From Trujillonella endophytica (GTDB lineage Bacteria > Actinomycetota > Actinomycetes > Mycobacteriales > Geodermatophilaceae), in NCBI RefSeq assembly GCF_900110555.1, contig NZ_FOEE01000008.1, forward strand, positions 62,001-126,000: a DNA stretch of 64,000 nucleotides, written 5' to 3'. Positions within the stretch are counted from its first letter, which is position 1. Each line of letters opens with the position of its first letter. Of this stretch, positions 1-7,192 are shown in pieces. The translations under genes and the position numbers were made by a program. The notes under the pieces were generated by a model. That model was not told where the DNA came from. It did not search any database and saw only the letters and a list, made by a program, of their open reading frames with translations.

Positions 1-971
1 ACGAGGCCTGGCGGGTGCTGCTGGACATCGAGCGGATCGCGCCGTGCATGCCCGGCGCGGCGCTGGACTCCGTCACGGGTGACGACTTCACCGGCCGGGT
101 CAAGGTCAAGCTCGGCCCGATCAACCTGACCTACCAGGGCAAGGCGTCGTTCGTGGAGAAGGACGAGGCCGCCCACCGCGCGGTCATCGACGCCCGGGGC
201 AAGGACCAGCGCGGCAACGGCACGGCCGCCGCCGTCGTCACGGCGACGCTCGCGGCCGAGGGCTCGGTCACCCGGGTCGACGTCCTCACCGACCTCAACA
301 TCACCGGCCGACCGGCGCAGTTCGGCCGCGGCGTGATGACCGACGTCGGCAACAAGCTGCTCGGGCAGTTCGCCGACAAGCTCGCCGCCCAGCTCGGCGA
401 GGGCGACGCGCAGGGCGACGCCGACCGCGCCGAGAGCGCCGCGGCGACGGCCGCGGCCACGGTGAGCGGCGCCGCCGAGGAGGTGGCCGCCTCGGTCGAG
501 CAGACGCCGGGGGACACCGCGGCCGCCGAGACCGCCCGCAAGGCCGGCACGGCGGCGAAGAAGACCGCGGCAGCGGCCACCGACGCGACCGGTGCCGGCG
601 GCCGGGCCCCGGCCAAGAAGGCGCCGGCGAAGAAGGCGGCCCCCGCGGCGACCGACACGGCGCCCGCCGCTGTGGCCGGCGCTGCGCCTGCCGCGGCGAC
701 GTCAGCCCCGGCGGCAGGCGTGTCCGGCGGCCGGCCGAGCGGCCCGCCGTCGGGCCCCAGCGCCCCGCCCGCGCGGCCGGCCACCGGCGCCCCGGCGAAG
801 AGCTCGCCGTCCACGGTGCGGCCGCCGGTCGCCGAGCCCGAGCCGATCGACCTGCTCGAGGTCGCCGGCGGAGCGGCGCTGACCCGCTACGCCCAGCCGC
901 TGGCCGGGGTGGCCGCGCTGCTGCTCGTCCTCGGCATCGTCCTGCGCCGCCGTCGGCGCCGCCGCCGCTAG
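1..971 (+). CDS. CoxG-like SRPBCC protein with membrane-anchor tail (5' partial)
   Basis: The frame is open from base 3, so the true start lies before the window; 322 residues are visible. The first ~130 residues form an SRPBCC/CoxG fold (EAWRVLLDIERIAPCMPGA, then GRVKVKLGPINLTYQGKASF). A long Ala/Pro/Lys-rich linker with KKAPAKKA-type repeats follows, then one hydrophobic segment (PLAGVAALLLVLGIVL) and a run of eight arginines, the layout of a cytoplasmic domain tethered to the membrane. CoxG proteins partner molybdenum CO dehydrogenase and have been linked to quinone or membrane coupling; CO-dehydrogenase genes would be expected upstream, outside the window. The family call is solid; the partner is inferred. 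A strong hairpin follows the stop codon. Confidence 0.85.
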   Translation, partial: EAWRVLLDIERIAPCMPGAALDSVTGDDFTGRVKVKLGPINLTYQGKASFVEKDEAAHRAVIDARGKDQRGNGTAAAVVTATLAAEGSVTRVDVLTDLNITGRPAQFGRGVMTDVGNKLLGQFADKLAAQLGEGDAQGDADRAESAAATAAATVSGAAEEVAASVEQTPGDTAAAETARKAGTAAKKTAAAATDATGAGGRAPAKKAPAKKAAPAATDTAPAAVAGAAPAAATSAPAAGVSGGRPSGPPSGPSAPPARPATGAPAKSSPSTVRPPVAEPEPIDLLEVAGGAALTRYAQPLAGVAALLLVLGIVLRRRRRRRR

Positions 972-981
972 TCGTACCGAT

Positions 982-1022
982 CGGAGTCGCTCGGTGCCGG
1001 GAACCGGCACCGAGCGACTCCG
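982..1022. terminator. Bidirectional terminator hairpin
   Basis: Perfect inverted repeat with arms at 982-1000 and 1004-1022 and a 3-base loop (gaa). It lies between the plus-strand CoxG-like gene ending at 971 and the minus-strand hydrolase ending at 1024. There is no T-tract, as is usual in high-GC actinobacteria. The convergent position supports a shared terminator. Confidence 0.85.
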
Positions 1023-1023
1023 T

Positions 1024-1653
1024 TCACCGCCTGGGATGGACCTCGTCCAGCCAGGCCAGGGCGGCCGCGGCGACGAGGTCGGGGTTCTTCTTGAGCGAGT
1101 GGTCGCCGGGCACCGCGTAGACCGAGGCCGTGGCCCGGCCCTGCAGCGCGGCGGCGACGTCGGCCGGTGCCCCGAACGCGTCGGTCTCGCCCTGGACGAC
1201 GACCAGCGGCACCTCGACCGCGGTCACCTCGTCGGCGCGGCTCTTCTCGGGCCGGCCCGGCGGGTGCAGCGGGAACGCCAGCGCCAGGACGCCGTCCGCG
1301 CCGAGGGCGGCCGCGGTCCGGCAGGCCACCCGCGCGCCGGCGCTGCGGCCCCCGAACACCAGCGGACCCGCCAGCCGGCCGCCGTCGCGGAGGGCGCCGA
1401 GCACCGCCGTCCAGCCCTCGTCGAGCCGCGGCGGGGCCGGGGCGACGCGCTTGCCGGCGACCCGCCAGGGCTGCTCCACGCGCAGCACCCGCCAGCCGGC
1501 GTCGGCGGCGTCCCGGGAGACGGCGGCCAGGTCGACCGACTCCACGCCACCGCCGGCGCCGTGGCCGAGCACCAGGGTGCCGTGGACGCCCGACGGCGGC
1601 TCGTCGGCGTGCACCCGCGCCGGGCCGTGCGGGGTCGGGATCTCGACGGTCAC
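1024..1653 (-). CDS. KANL3/Tex30-type alpha/beta hydrolase
   Basis: A 209-residue protein starting at GTG 1653, where GTGA overlaps the stop of the upstream HAD gene by 4 bases; longer starts would run deep into that gene. It has the marks of the KANL3/Tex30 alpha/beta-hydrolase group: LVLGHGAGGG near the N-terminus, the nucleophile-elbow sequence FGGRSAGAR, the FPLHPPGRPE loop, QGETDAFG carrying the likely acidic residue, and PGDHSL with the likely catalytic histidine. The protein is cytosolic and its substrate is unknown. It is last in a coupled trio DedA-HAD-hydrolase. Confidence 0.8.
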   Translation of the reverse strand: MTVEIPTPHGPARVHADEPPSGVHGTLVLGHGAGGGVESVDLAAVSRDAADAGWRVLRVEQPWRVAGKRVAPAPPRLDEGWTAVLGALRDGGRLAGPLVFGGRSAGARVACRTAAALGADGVLALAFPLHPPGRPEKSRADEVTAVEVPLVVVQGETDAFGAPADVAAALQGRATASVYAVPGDHSLKKNPDLVAAAALAWLDEVHPRR

Positions 1654-2321
1654 GATGCGGGGAGGGCGAGCAGCGCGTCGACGGCGCCGCCCAGGTCCGC
1701 TGCCACCAGCGCGGCGGGGTCGTAGACGGCCGGGTAGCTGCGCTCCTCGCGGGGGAACCACACGCCGGTCAGCCCGGCCCGGACCGCGCCGTGCACGTCC
1801 CAGCCGTGGGCGGCGACCAGCGCCATCGCGGCCGGCTCGACGCGGCATTCGCCGGCGGCCCAGAGGTAGACCTCCCGGGCCGGCTTCCAGGCCCGGATGA
1901 GCTCGCTGGACAGGGAGCGCTCGACCAGCGGCGCGATCCCGGCGCGCTCCAGGCCGGCCTCGGCGACGCCGGGGGAGCCGTGGGTGAGCGTCACGACCCG
2001 GACGCCGGCCTCGACCAGCCGGCGCAGCGCCGCCTCGACGTCGGGGTGCGGGGTGAGGTCCAGGAAGCTGTCGGCGATCCCGCTGCGGACGGAGGGGGAG
2101 AGGTCGGTGAGCTGGGCGAGGGCGGCGTCGAAGGCGTCGCGGAAGCGGCACCACGTGCCCGTGGTGGCCGCCGCGAAGCCGGTGAGCAGCGTGCGGGCGA
2201 AGACGGTGGCCAGGAGCTCCGGTCGCTCGCCGTGCTCGACGAGGCCCGCGCGGATCGGGGCGAGGTCGAGCAGGGTCTCGTTGACGTCGAGGGCGACCAC
2301 CTCGGGGCGGCGGGGCGTCAT
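1650..2321 (-). CDS. Haloacid dehalogenase type II-like HAD hydrolase
   Basis: A 223-residue HAD-superfamily enzyme. Motif I is VALDVNETLLD, with nucleophile Asp in D-x-N rather than the phosphatase D-x-D, as seen in 2-haloacid dehalogenases. Motif II is VVTLTHGS, the conserved Lys is in IRAWKPAREVY, and the usual C-terminal block reads MALVAAHGWDVHGAVRAGL. The family converts 2-haloalkanoic acids to hydroxy acids, though many members have unknown substrates. The ATG overlaps the DedA stop by 4 bases and the stop overlaps the hydrolase start by 4 bases, so the three are translationally coupled. Fold certain; substrate inferred. Confidence 0.85.
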   Translation of the reverse strand: MTPRRPEVVALDVNETLLDLAPIRAGLVEHGERPELLATVFARTLLTGFAAATTGTWCRFRDAFDAALAQLTDLSPSVRSGIADSFLDLTPHPDVEAALRRLVEAGVRVVTLTHGSPGVAEAGLERAGIAPLVERSLSSELIRAWKPAREVYLWAAGECRVEPAAMALVAAHGWDVHGAVRAGLTGVWFPREERSYPAVYDPAALVAADLGGAVDALLALPAS

Positions 2322-2992
2322 GCCTGGTCGCGCTCGTCCACCGGGAGGTCCGCGCCCGCGGTCGGCGGACGGCGGAGCTTGCCGGTGGCCTTGCGGTAGA
2401 CGAACCAGACCACGGCGAGGATCACGACGGCGACGACGACGTAGTCCAGGTAGTGCAGGTTCGCCTCGATGAAGTCCCGCGCCAGCCAGCCGAGGGTGAC
2501 CAGCACCGAGTTCCAGATCAGGCTGCCGCCGGTCGTGTAGAGCAGGAACTGGCCGAAGGGCATGCGCACGACACCGGCCGGCACGGAGATGAAGCTGCGG
2601 ACGATCGGCACCATCCGGCCGAAGAACACCGCGGCCCGGCCGTGCCGCTCGAACCACTCGAAGGTCTTGTCGACGTCCTCGGTCTCCACCAGCGGCAGCC
2701 GGTCGAGGAAGGCGTGCGACCGGCGGGGACCGAGCGCCCGGCCGATGTAGTAGAAGAAGACCGCTCCGAGGACCGAGCCCACGGTCGCGCAGAAGACGAC
2801 CAGGAAGAAGTCCAGCGGGGTCTCGATCAGCACCCCGGCGGCTCCCAGGACGGCCTCGCTGGGAATCGGCGGGATGACCGTCTCGAGCAGGATCGCGAAG
2901 CCGACGCCGATCGGCCCGAGGGTGTCGACGAGGTCGAGCAGCCATGCGGTCAGACCACCCTCGTCGGAGCTGACGGCGGCGAGGAAGGACAT
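2318..2992 (-). CDS. DedA family membrane protein
   Basis: A 224-residue integral membrane protein of the DedA/VTT family. Visible marks are LLETVIPPIPSEAVLGAAG near the N-terminus, FFYYIGRALG, the FFGRMVPIVRSFISVPAG segment with the conserved arginines, and GSLIWNS. Four to five hydrophobic segments end in a basic tail. DedA proteins act in membrane homeostasis and, in some bacteria, recycling of lipid carriers such as undecaprenyl phosphate; the role here is not shown. It is the first gene of the minus-strand trio; the promoter should lie in the 70-base divergent gap to the amidohydrolase. Confidence 0.9.
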   Translation of the reverse strand: MSFLAAVSSDEGGLTAWLLDLVDTLGPIGVGFAILLETVIPPIPSEAVLGAAGVLIETPLDFFLVVFCATVGSVLGAVFFYYIGRALGPRRSHAFLDRLPLVETEDVDKTFEWFERHGRAAVFFGRMVPIVRSFISVPAGVVRMPFGQFLLYTTGGSLIWNSVLVTLGWLARDFIEANLHYLDYVVVAVVILAVVWFVYRKATGKLRRPPTAGADLPVDERDQA

Positions 2993-3062
2993 GGCTCCAC
3001 GGTAACGGCGCCGTCACGGGTGTCGGCCGGGCCGGCGGGGCGCGTGGGGCTAGCGTGCCGCC
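2993..3062. promoter_or_regulatory. Divergent promoter region with short dyad
   Basis: The 70-base gap between the divergent DedA and amidohydrolase genes must hold both promoters. It contains the near-palindrome GTAACGGCGCCGTCAC (3002-3017, one mismatch), close to the DedA start codon. A binding protein cannot be named from this alone. Confidence 0.4.
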
Positions 3063-4361
3063 ATGTTCCAACGTTTCACCGCCCGGGCCGTCGTCGTGGG
3101 GGACCGATCCGGCACCGTCGTCCCGGACGCCGTGGTCGACGTCGCCGACGGTCTGGTGACCTGGGTGGGTCCGGCCGCCGACGCCCCGCCGGCCGGCGAC
3201 GCCGAGGTCGTCGCGCTGCCCGGCGTGCTCCTGCCGGGCCTGGTCAACGCGCACTCGCACGCCCCGATGGTGCTGTTCCGCGGCCAGGGCGAGGGGCTGC
3301 CGCTGGACCGCTGGCTGGGTGAGGTGATGTGGCCCCGCGAGGCGCGGCTGACGGGGGACGACGTCGAGGTGGCTATGACCGCCGCCTCGGCGGAGCTGCT
3401 GCGGGCCGGGGTGACCACGAGCGTGGAGATGTACTTCTCCCCGGAGCGGATCGCCGCCGCGGTCGGCCGCACCGGGGCCCGCGCCGTGATCGCGACCCCA
3501 CTGGTCCCGCTGCCCGGCATGCCGCCGCTGGAGGAGCAGCTGGCCGCCGCCGTCGACCTGGCCGGCACCGCGCCGCACGACGGCACCGTCGAGTACGGCC
3601 TGGGCCCGCACGCCGCGTACACGGTGCCGCTGCCGCTGCTGCGGGAGGCGGCGGGACTGGCGCGGGATCGCGGCCTGCTGCTGCACCTGCACGTCGCCGA
3701 GACCGCGACCGAGGGCGGCGACCTGCTCGCGGCCCACGGGCTGTCGGTGCCGGCGCTGCTCGCGGCGCACGACGTGCTGGGCGGCCGGGTTCTGGCGGCG
3801 CACTGCGTGCACATGGACGACGGCGACCTCGAGCTGTGGCGCGAGTACGACGTCGCCGTCGCCCACTGCCCGGCCAGCAACGCGAAGCTGGCCAGCGGCG
3901 TGGCCCGGCTGCGGGACATGCTCGACCGCGACATCCGGGTGGGGCTGGGCACCGACGGGCCGGCGTCCAACGACGGCCTGGACCTCCTGGCCGACGCCCG
4001 GCTGGCGGCGCAGCTGGCCCGGCTGCGGGAGGCGTCGGCGACCGCGCTGACCGCCGCCGAGGCGCTGTGGCTGGCCACCGGGGCGGCCGCGGACGCGATC
4101 GGCCGCCCCGACCTCGGTCGGCTCGAGGTGGGCCGGCGCGCGGACCTCGTGCACGTCGACACCCGGGACCTGGCCTTCGAGCCGGTGGGCGACCCGGCCG
4201 ACGTGATCACCCACCTCGTCTGGTCCGGCGCCTCGCGGCTGGTGCGCGACGTGTGGGTGGGCGGCCGGCAGGTCGTGGCCGGCGGCGAGTGCACGACCGT
4301 GGACGCCGAGGCCCTGCGGATCGAGGTCACCGAGCGAGCGGCCCGCCTCGCCCGCCCCTGA
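3063..4361 (+). CDS. Amidohydrolase, MTA/SAH deaminase-like
   Basis: A 432-residue metal-dependent amidohydrolase of the TrzN/MtaD/SsnA group, likely a deaminase of an adenosine-type or cyclic amidine substrate. The metal-binding HxH is at about residues 64-66 (NAHSHAP), followed by the RGQGEGLPLDRWL stretch, LHLHVAETATE, AAHCVHMDD, AHCPASNAKL, and GLGTDGPASND carrying the active-site Asp. The C-terminal beta-sandwich half contains GRRADLVHVDT. The ATG is at the end of the short divergent promoter gap. A guanine deaminase or other TrzN-like hydrolase remains possible. Confidence 0.85.
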   Translation: MFQRFTARAVVVGDRSGTVVPDAVVDVADGLVTWVGPAADAPPAGDAEVVALPGVLLPGLVNAHSHAPMVLFRGQGEGLPLDRWLGEVMWPREARLTGDDVEVAMTAASAELLRAGVTTSVEMYFSPERIAAAVGRTGARAVIATPLVPLPGMPPLEEQLAAAVDLAGTAPHDGTVEYGLGPHAAYTVPLPLLREAAGLARDRGLLLHLHVAETATEGGDLLAAHGLSVPALLAAHDVLGGRVLAAHCVHMDDGDLELWREYDVAVAHCPASNAKLASGVARLRDMLDRDIRVGLGTDGPASNDGLDLLADARLAAQLARLREASATALTAAEALWLATGAAADAIGRPDLGRLEVGRRADLVHVDTRDLAFEPVGDPADVITHLVWSGASRLVRDVWVGGRQVVAGGECTTVDAEALRIEVTERAARLARP

Positions 4362-4370
4362 GCACGAGCA

Positions 4371-4426
4371 GTGTGCGATCCGTGACCGTTCCGACCGGTT
4401 TCCGGTCACCGGGCGCACAGTGCCCG
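4371..4426. repeat. 56-bp dyad repeat, copy A
   Basis: This sequence recurs at 5426-5481 with 44 of 56 identical bases and no gaps. The two copies flank the DUF559 gene. Each is itself an imperfect palindrome: the left end GTGCG..GTGACCG pairs with CGGTCACC..GCGCAC on the right, so the RNA or single strand could fold into a hairpin. It could serve as terminator, binding site or element boundary; this copy also follows the amidohydrolase stop codon. Confidence 0.75.
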
Positions 4427-4430
4427 TGTC

Positions 4431-4458
4431 GTCCACAGGATGAGCGTCTGTCCACGGG
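4431..4458 (+). promoter_or_regulatory. Twin GTCCACRGG motif upstream of DUF559 gene
   Basis: GTCCACAGG at 4431-4439 and GTCCACGGG at 4450-4458 are direct repeats 19 bases apart start to start. The second ends 48 bases before the ATG at 4507. The same arrangement occurs ahead of the DUF222-HNH gene at 30161-30188. TCCACA is the core of actinobacterial DnaA boxes (TTGTCCACA), so DnaA or another factor could bind. Confidence 0.55.
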
Positions 4459-4506
4459 TCCGTCGCGGCGCCTCCTCGCCCGCTGCGGGGGCCGCACGCT
4501 GCGGCC

Positions 4507-5436
4507 ATGGTGGTCGATCTGCGCAGCATCGTCGGGGCGGACGGCGCGATGCGGATCTCCGATGTCGCCGCCCGCACGGGCTCGACGAGCGTGTCCCGCT
4601 GGGTCCGGGAGGGGCGGCTGCTGAAACTTCTCCCGCACGTCGTCGTCCTGCCCGAGGACGCCGGCCGGTGGCGCACGCGCGCGGTGGCGGCCGCCCTCTC
4701 GACGCGCGGCGTGCTGAGCCATGCCTCCGCGCTGGCGCTCTGGGACCTCGCCGAGCCGGACGGACGGGTGCACGTCGCGATCGACGCCCGCCGTCGCGCG
4801 CCCGAGCCGGTCGACTGGCTCGACGTGCACCGGGTCACCGGCCTGTCGCCGCGGACGCGCAGGGGGCTCCCGGTCACGGCACCGGCTCGCAGCGTCGTGG
4901 ACGCGTGGGGCGCCGCACACCAGGACGGCGGGTCCGCCGCTGCCGTCCGGGAGGTCCGGGCCGCCGCGATATCCGCCGTCCGCACCGGACGGTCCGACGT
5001 GCCGGAGCTGCGACGGGAGCTGACCCGCCGGCCGCAGCTGCCCGGCCGGGGGTTGCTGTTCGAGCTCGTGAGCCTGGTCGCCGCCGGGGCGCAGAGCGAG
5101 CTGGAGATCTGGGGCGTGCTGCACGTGCTGGACGTACCGGGACTCCCGCCCTACCGGCAGCAGCACCGGGTCCAGCTGCCCGGGACGCACGCCGACCTCG
5201 ACGTGGCCTGGCCGGAGGTGCGCCTCGCGGTCGAGCTGGACGGCGCCGCCTTCCACGGCAGCGCCGAGCAACGGGAGCGGGACCTGCGCCGGGACGCCGC
5301 GCTCGCTGCTCTGGGATGGCTCGTGCTCCGGTTCAGCTACCGCCGGTTGACCCGGGAGCCGGCCGCCTGCCGAGCGGAGATCGCTGCGGTCTACCGGACC
5401 CGGCTCGCGCTCGCCGCCACGCACGGTGTGCGCTGA
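4507..5436 (+). CDS. AbiEi-like/DUF559 domain protein
   Basis: A 309-residue protein. The N-terminal ~70 residues look like the winged-helix AbiEi-type antitoxin domain (MRISDVAARTGSTSVSRWVREGRLL), followed by the middle AbiEi-like segment (RGVLSHASALALWDL). The C-terminal ~90 residues are DUF559, a Vsr/PD-(D/E)xK-like nuclease fold (LDVAWPEVRLAVELDGAAFHG, then RDLRRDAALAALGWLVLRFSYRRL). Such fusions are common, often multi-copy, in actinobacteria and of unknown function. No AbiEii-type toxin gene is adjacent, so a standard type IV toxin-antitoxin pair is not supported. The gene is bracketed by 56-bp repeats and preceded by a twin GTCCACRGG motif. DNA binding and cleavage are inferred. Confidence 0.8.
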   Translation: MVVDLRSIVGADGAMRISDVAARTGSTSVSRWVREGRLLKLLPHVVVLPEDAGRWRTRAVAAALSTRGVLSHASALALWDLAEPDGRVHVAIDARRRAPEPVDWLDVHRVTGLSPRTRRGLPVTAPARSVVDAWGAAHQDGGSAAAVREVRAAAISAVRTGRSDVPELRRELTRRPQLPGRGLLFELVSLVAAGAQSELEIWGVLHVLDVPGLPPYRQQHRVQLPGTHADLDVAWPEVRLAVELDGAAFHGSAEQRERDLRRDAALAALGWLVLRFSYRRLTREPAACRAEIAAVYRTRLALAATHGVR

Positions 5437-5481
5437 GTGCCCGTTCCAGGCCGAAACCGGTCACCTGGCGCACAGTGCCCG
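5426..5481. repeat. 56-bp dyad repeat, copy B
   Basis: Second copy of the sequence at 4371-4426. It begins inside the last codons of the DUF559 gene and includes its stop codon. The last 15 bases are identical in the two copies and include GGCGCACAGTGCCCG. A 14-base fragment of the same end occurs in reverse orientation at 18044-18057. Confidence 0.75.
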
Positions 5482-5574
5482 GCAGATCGCTCCCCGGCAG
5501 CCCCGGTCAGCAGCGGGCGGGACGGCCCTCGCGGCGGGGGCGGACCCGGCCGGTCGGCTGGTAGACAGGGCGTC

Positions 5575-7089
5575 GTGGCCGGACCCCGCGACGTCGACGC
5601 GTCCTTCCTCGCCCTCCCGCTCTCCGCGCTCACCGACGCCGCGCTGACCCGTGCGGTCGACCTCGGCTGCGAGCACGCCGACATCCGGGTGGAGCGCATC
5701 CGCACCCAGTCGATCAGCCTGCGCGACGCCCGGCTGGAGAGCCTGGCCGACGGCGAGGACCTCGGGCTGGCCGTCCGCGTGGTGCACGAGGGCACCTGGG
5801 GCTTCGCCGCGGGCGTCGTCCTCACCGCGGCGGAGGCGGTGCGGCTGGCCGAGGAGGCCGTGGCCGTCGCCCGGGTCTCCGCGGCGCTGAGCAGCGACCG
5901 GGTGGAGCTCGCCCCCGAGCCGGTGTACCCGGACGCCGTCTGGGTCTCCGACCACGAGATCGACCCGTTCACCGTGCCCGACGGGGAGAAGACGGCGCTG
6001 CTCACCGAGCTGTCCGAGCGGCTGATGGCCGCCGACGGCGTCGAGCACGTGCAGTCGGGCTGCACGGCGGTGAAGGAGCAGAAGTACTACGCCGACACCG
6101 CCGGCACCCGCACCCGCCAGGAGCGGGTCCGCATCCACCCGCAGTTCACCGCGCTCACCGTCGACCGGGCCACCGGCGCGTTCGAGAGCATGCGCACCCT
6201 CGCCCCGCCGGTCGGCCGCGGCTGGGAGTACCTCACCGGCGGCAGCTGGGACTGGGACCGCGAGCTCGCCGAGATCCCCGAGCTGCTGCGGGAGAAGACC
6301 AAGGCGCCGAGCGTCGAGGCCGGCCGCTACGACCTGGTCGTCGACCCCTCGAACCTGTGGCTGACCATCCACGAGTCGGTCGGGCACGCCACCGAGCTGG
6401 ACCGGGCGCTGGGCTACGAGGCCGCCTATGCCGGCACCTCGTTCGCCACCGTCGACAAGCTGGGGTCGCTGCGCTACGGCTCCGAGCTCATGCACGTGAC
6501 CGGTGACCGCACCGCCGTCCACGGGTTGGCGTCGGTCGGCTGGGACGACGAGGGCGTCGAGGCCCAGCGGTGGGACATCGTGCGCGACGGCGTCCTCGTG
6601 GGTTACCAGGTCGACCGGAACATGGCGCGCCTGCGCGGGATGGAGCGGTCCAACGGCTGCGCCTTCGCCGACTCCCCGCGGCACGTGCCGGTGCAGCGGA
6701 TGGCCAACGTGTCGCTGCAGCCGGCCGCGGGCGGGCCCTCCACCGAGGAGCTGATCGCGGGCGTGGACCGCGGCGTCTACGTCGTCGGCGACAAGAGCTG
6801 GTCGATCGACATGCAGCGCTACAACTTCCAGTTCACCGGGCAGCGCTTCTACCGGATCGAGGGCGGGAAGCTGGCCGGACAGTTGCGCGACGTCGCCTAC
6901 CAGGCGACGACGACGGACTTCTGGGGGTCGATGCGGGCGCTGGGCGGCGAGCAGACCTACGTGCTCGGCGGGGCGCTGAACTGCGGCAAGGCCCAGCCCG
7001 GCCAGGTCGCCCCCGTCAGCCACGGATGCCCCTCGGCGCTGTTCGAGGGCGTCTCCATCCTCAACACGGTGCAGGAGGGCGGCCGGTGA
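5575..7089 (+). CDS. tldD: TldD family metalloprotease
   Basis: A 504-residue TldD, the catalytic subunit of the TldD/TldE cytosolic protease known from microcin B17 maturation and CcdA degradation. The zinc motif HExxGH is at residues 266-271 (HESVGH). GTG 5575 is chosen because it gives the usual family length and begins just before the recognisable family sequence; the upstream in-frame stretch overlaps the 56-bp repeat and is low-complexity. Its partner TldE follows after a 103-base gap carrying a REP-like hairpin. Native substrates in actinobacteria are not known. Confidence 0.93.
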   Translation: MAGPRDVDASFLALPLSALTDAALTRAVDLGCEHADIRVERIRTQSISLRDARLESLADGEDLGLAVRVVHEGTWGFAAGVVLTAAEAVRLAEEAVAVARVSAALSSDRVELAPEPVYPDAVWVSDHEIDPFTVPDGEKTALLTELSERLMAADGVEHVQSGCTAVKEQKYYADTAGTRTRQERVRIHPQFTALTVDRATGAFESMRTLAPPVGRGWEYLTGGSWDWDRELAEIPELLREKTKAPSVEAGRYDLVVDPSNLWLTIHESVGHATELDRALGYEAAYAGTSFATVDKLGSLRYGSELMHVTGDRTAVHGLASVGWDDEGVEAQRWDIVRDGVLVGYQVDRNMARLRGMERSNGCAFADSPRHVPVQRMANVSLQPAAGGPSTEELIAGVDRGVYVVGDKSWSIDMQRYNFQFTGQRFYRIEGGKLAGQLRDVAYQATTTDFWGSMRALGGEQTYVLGGALNCGKAQPGQVAPVSHGCPSALFEGVSILNTVQEGGR

Positions 7090-7114
7090 GCGGTCAGCGG
7101 CGTGAGCACCGCCC

Positions 7115-7166
7115 CAGGCTGGGGGCACCTCCCGCTTGCGGGGGACAGCGACCGAGGAGCGGAGCG
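7115..7166. repeat. REP-like palindromic repeat between tldD and tldE
   Basis: The tldD-tldE gap contains GCTGGGGGCACCTCCCGC, then TTGCGGGGGA and CAGCGACCGAGGAGCG. A CCCGC/GCGGG stem (7131-7141) is followed by a further G run. From memory, elements of this form (GGGGGCACCTCCCGC..GCGGGGG) recur between genes in several actinobacterial genomes; only one copy is in this window. It may attenuate transcription between the two protease subunits. Confidence 0.5.
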
Positions 7167-7192
7167 CCGCGCGTGAGCGAACGGGGAACAGA

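Noticed and set aside
3002-3017. GTAACGGCGCCGTCAC as an MtrA site
   Set aside because: MtrA motifs are direct repeats; this is an inverted repeat, so the assignment is not supported.
2330-4985. Minus-strand open frame across the amidohydrolase and DUF559 genes
   Set aside because: Antisense shadow of two genes with clear families; its only real part is the HAD gene at its end.
4507-5436. Type IV toxin-antitoxin antitoxin
   Set aside because: The N-terminal part is AbiEi-like, but no AbiEii nucleotidyltransferase gene is adjacent and the protein carries its own DUF559 nuclease-like domain.
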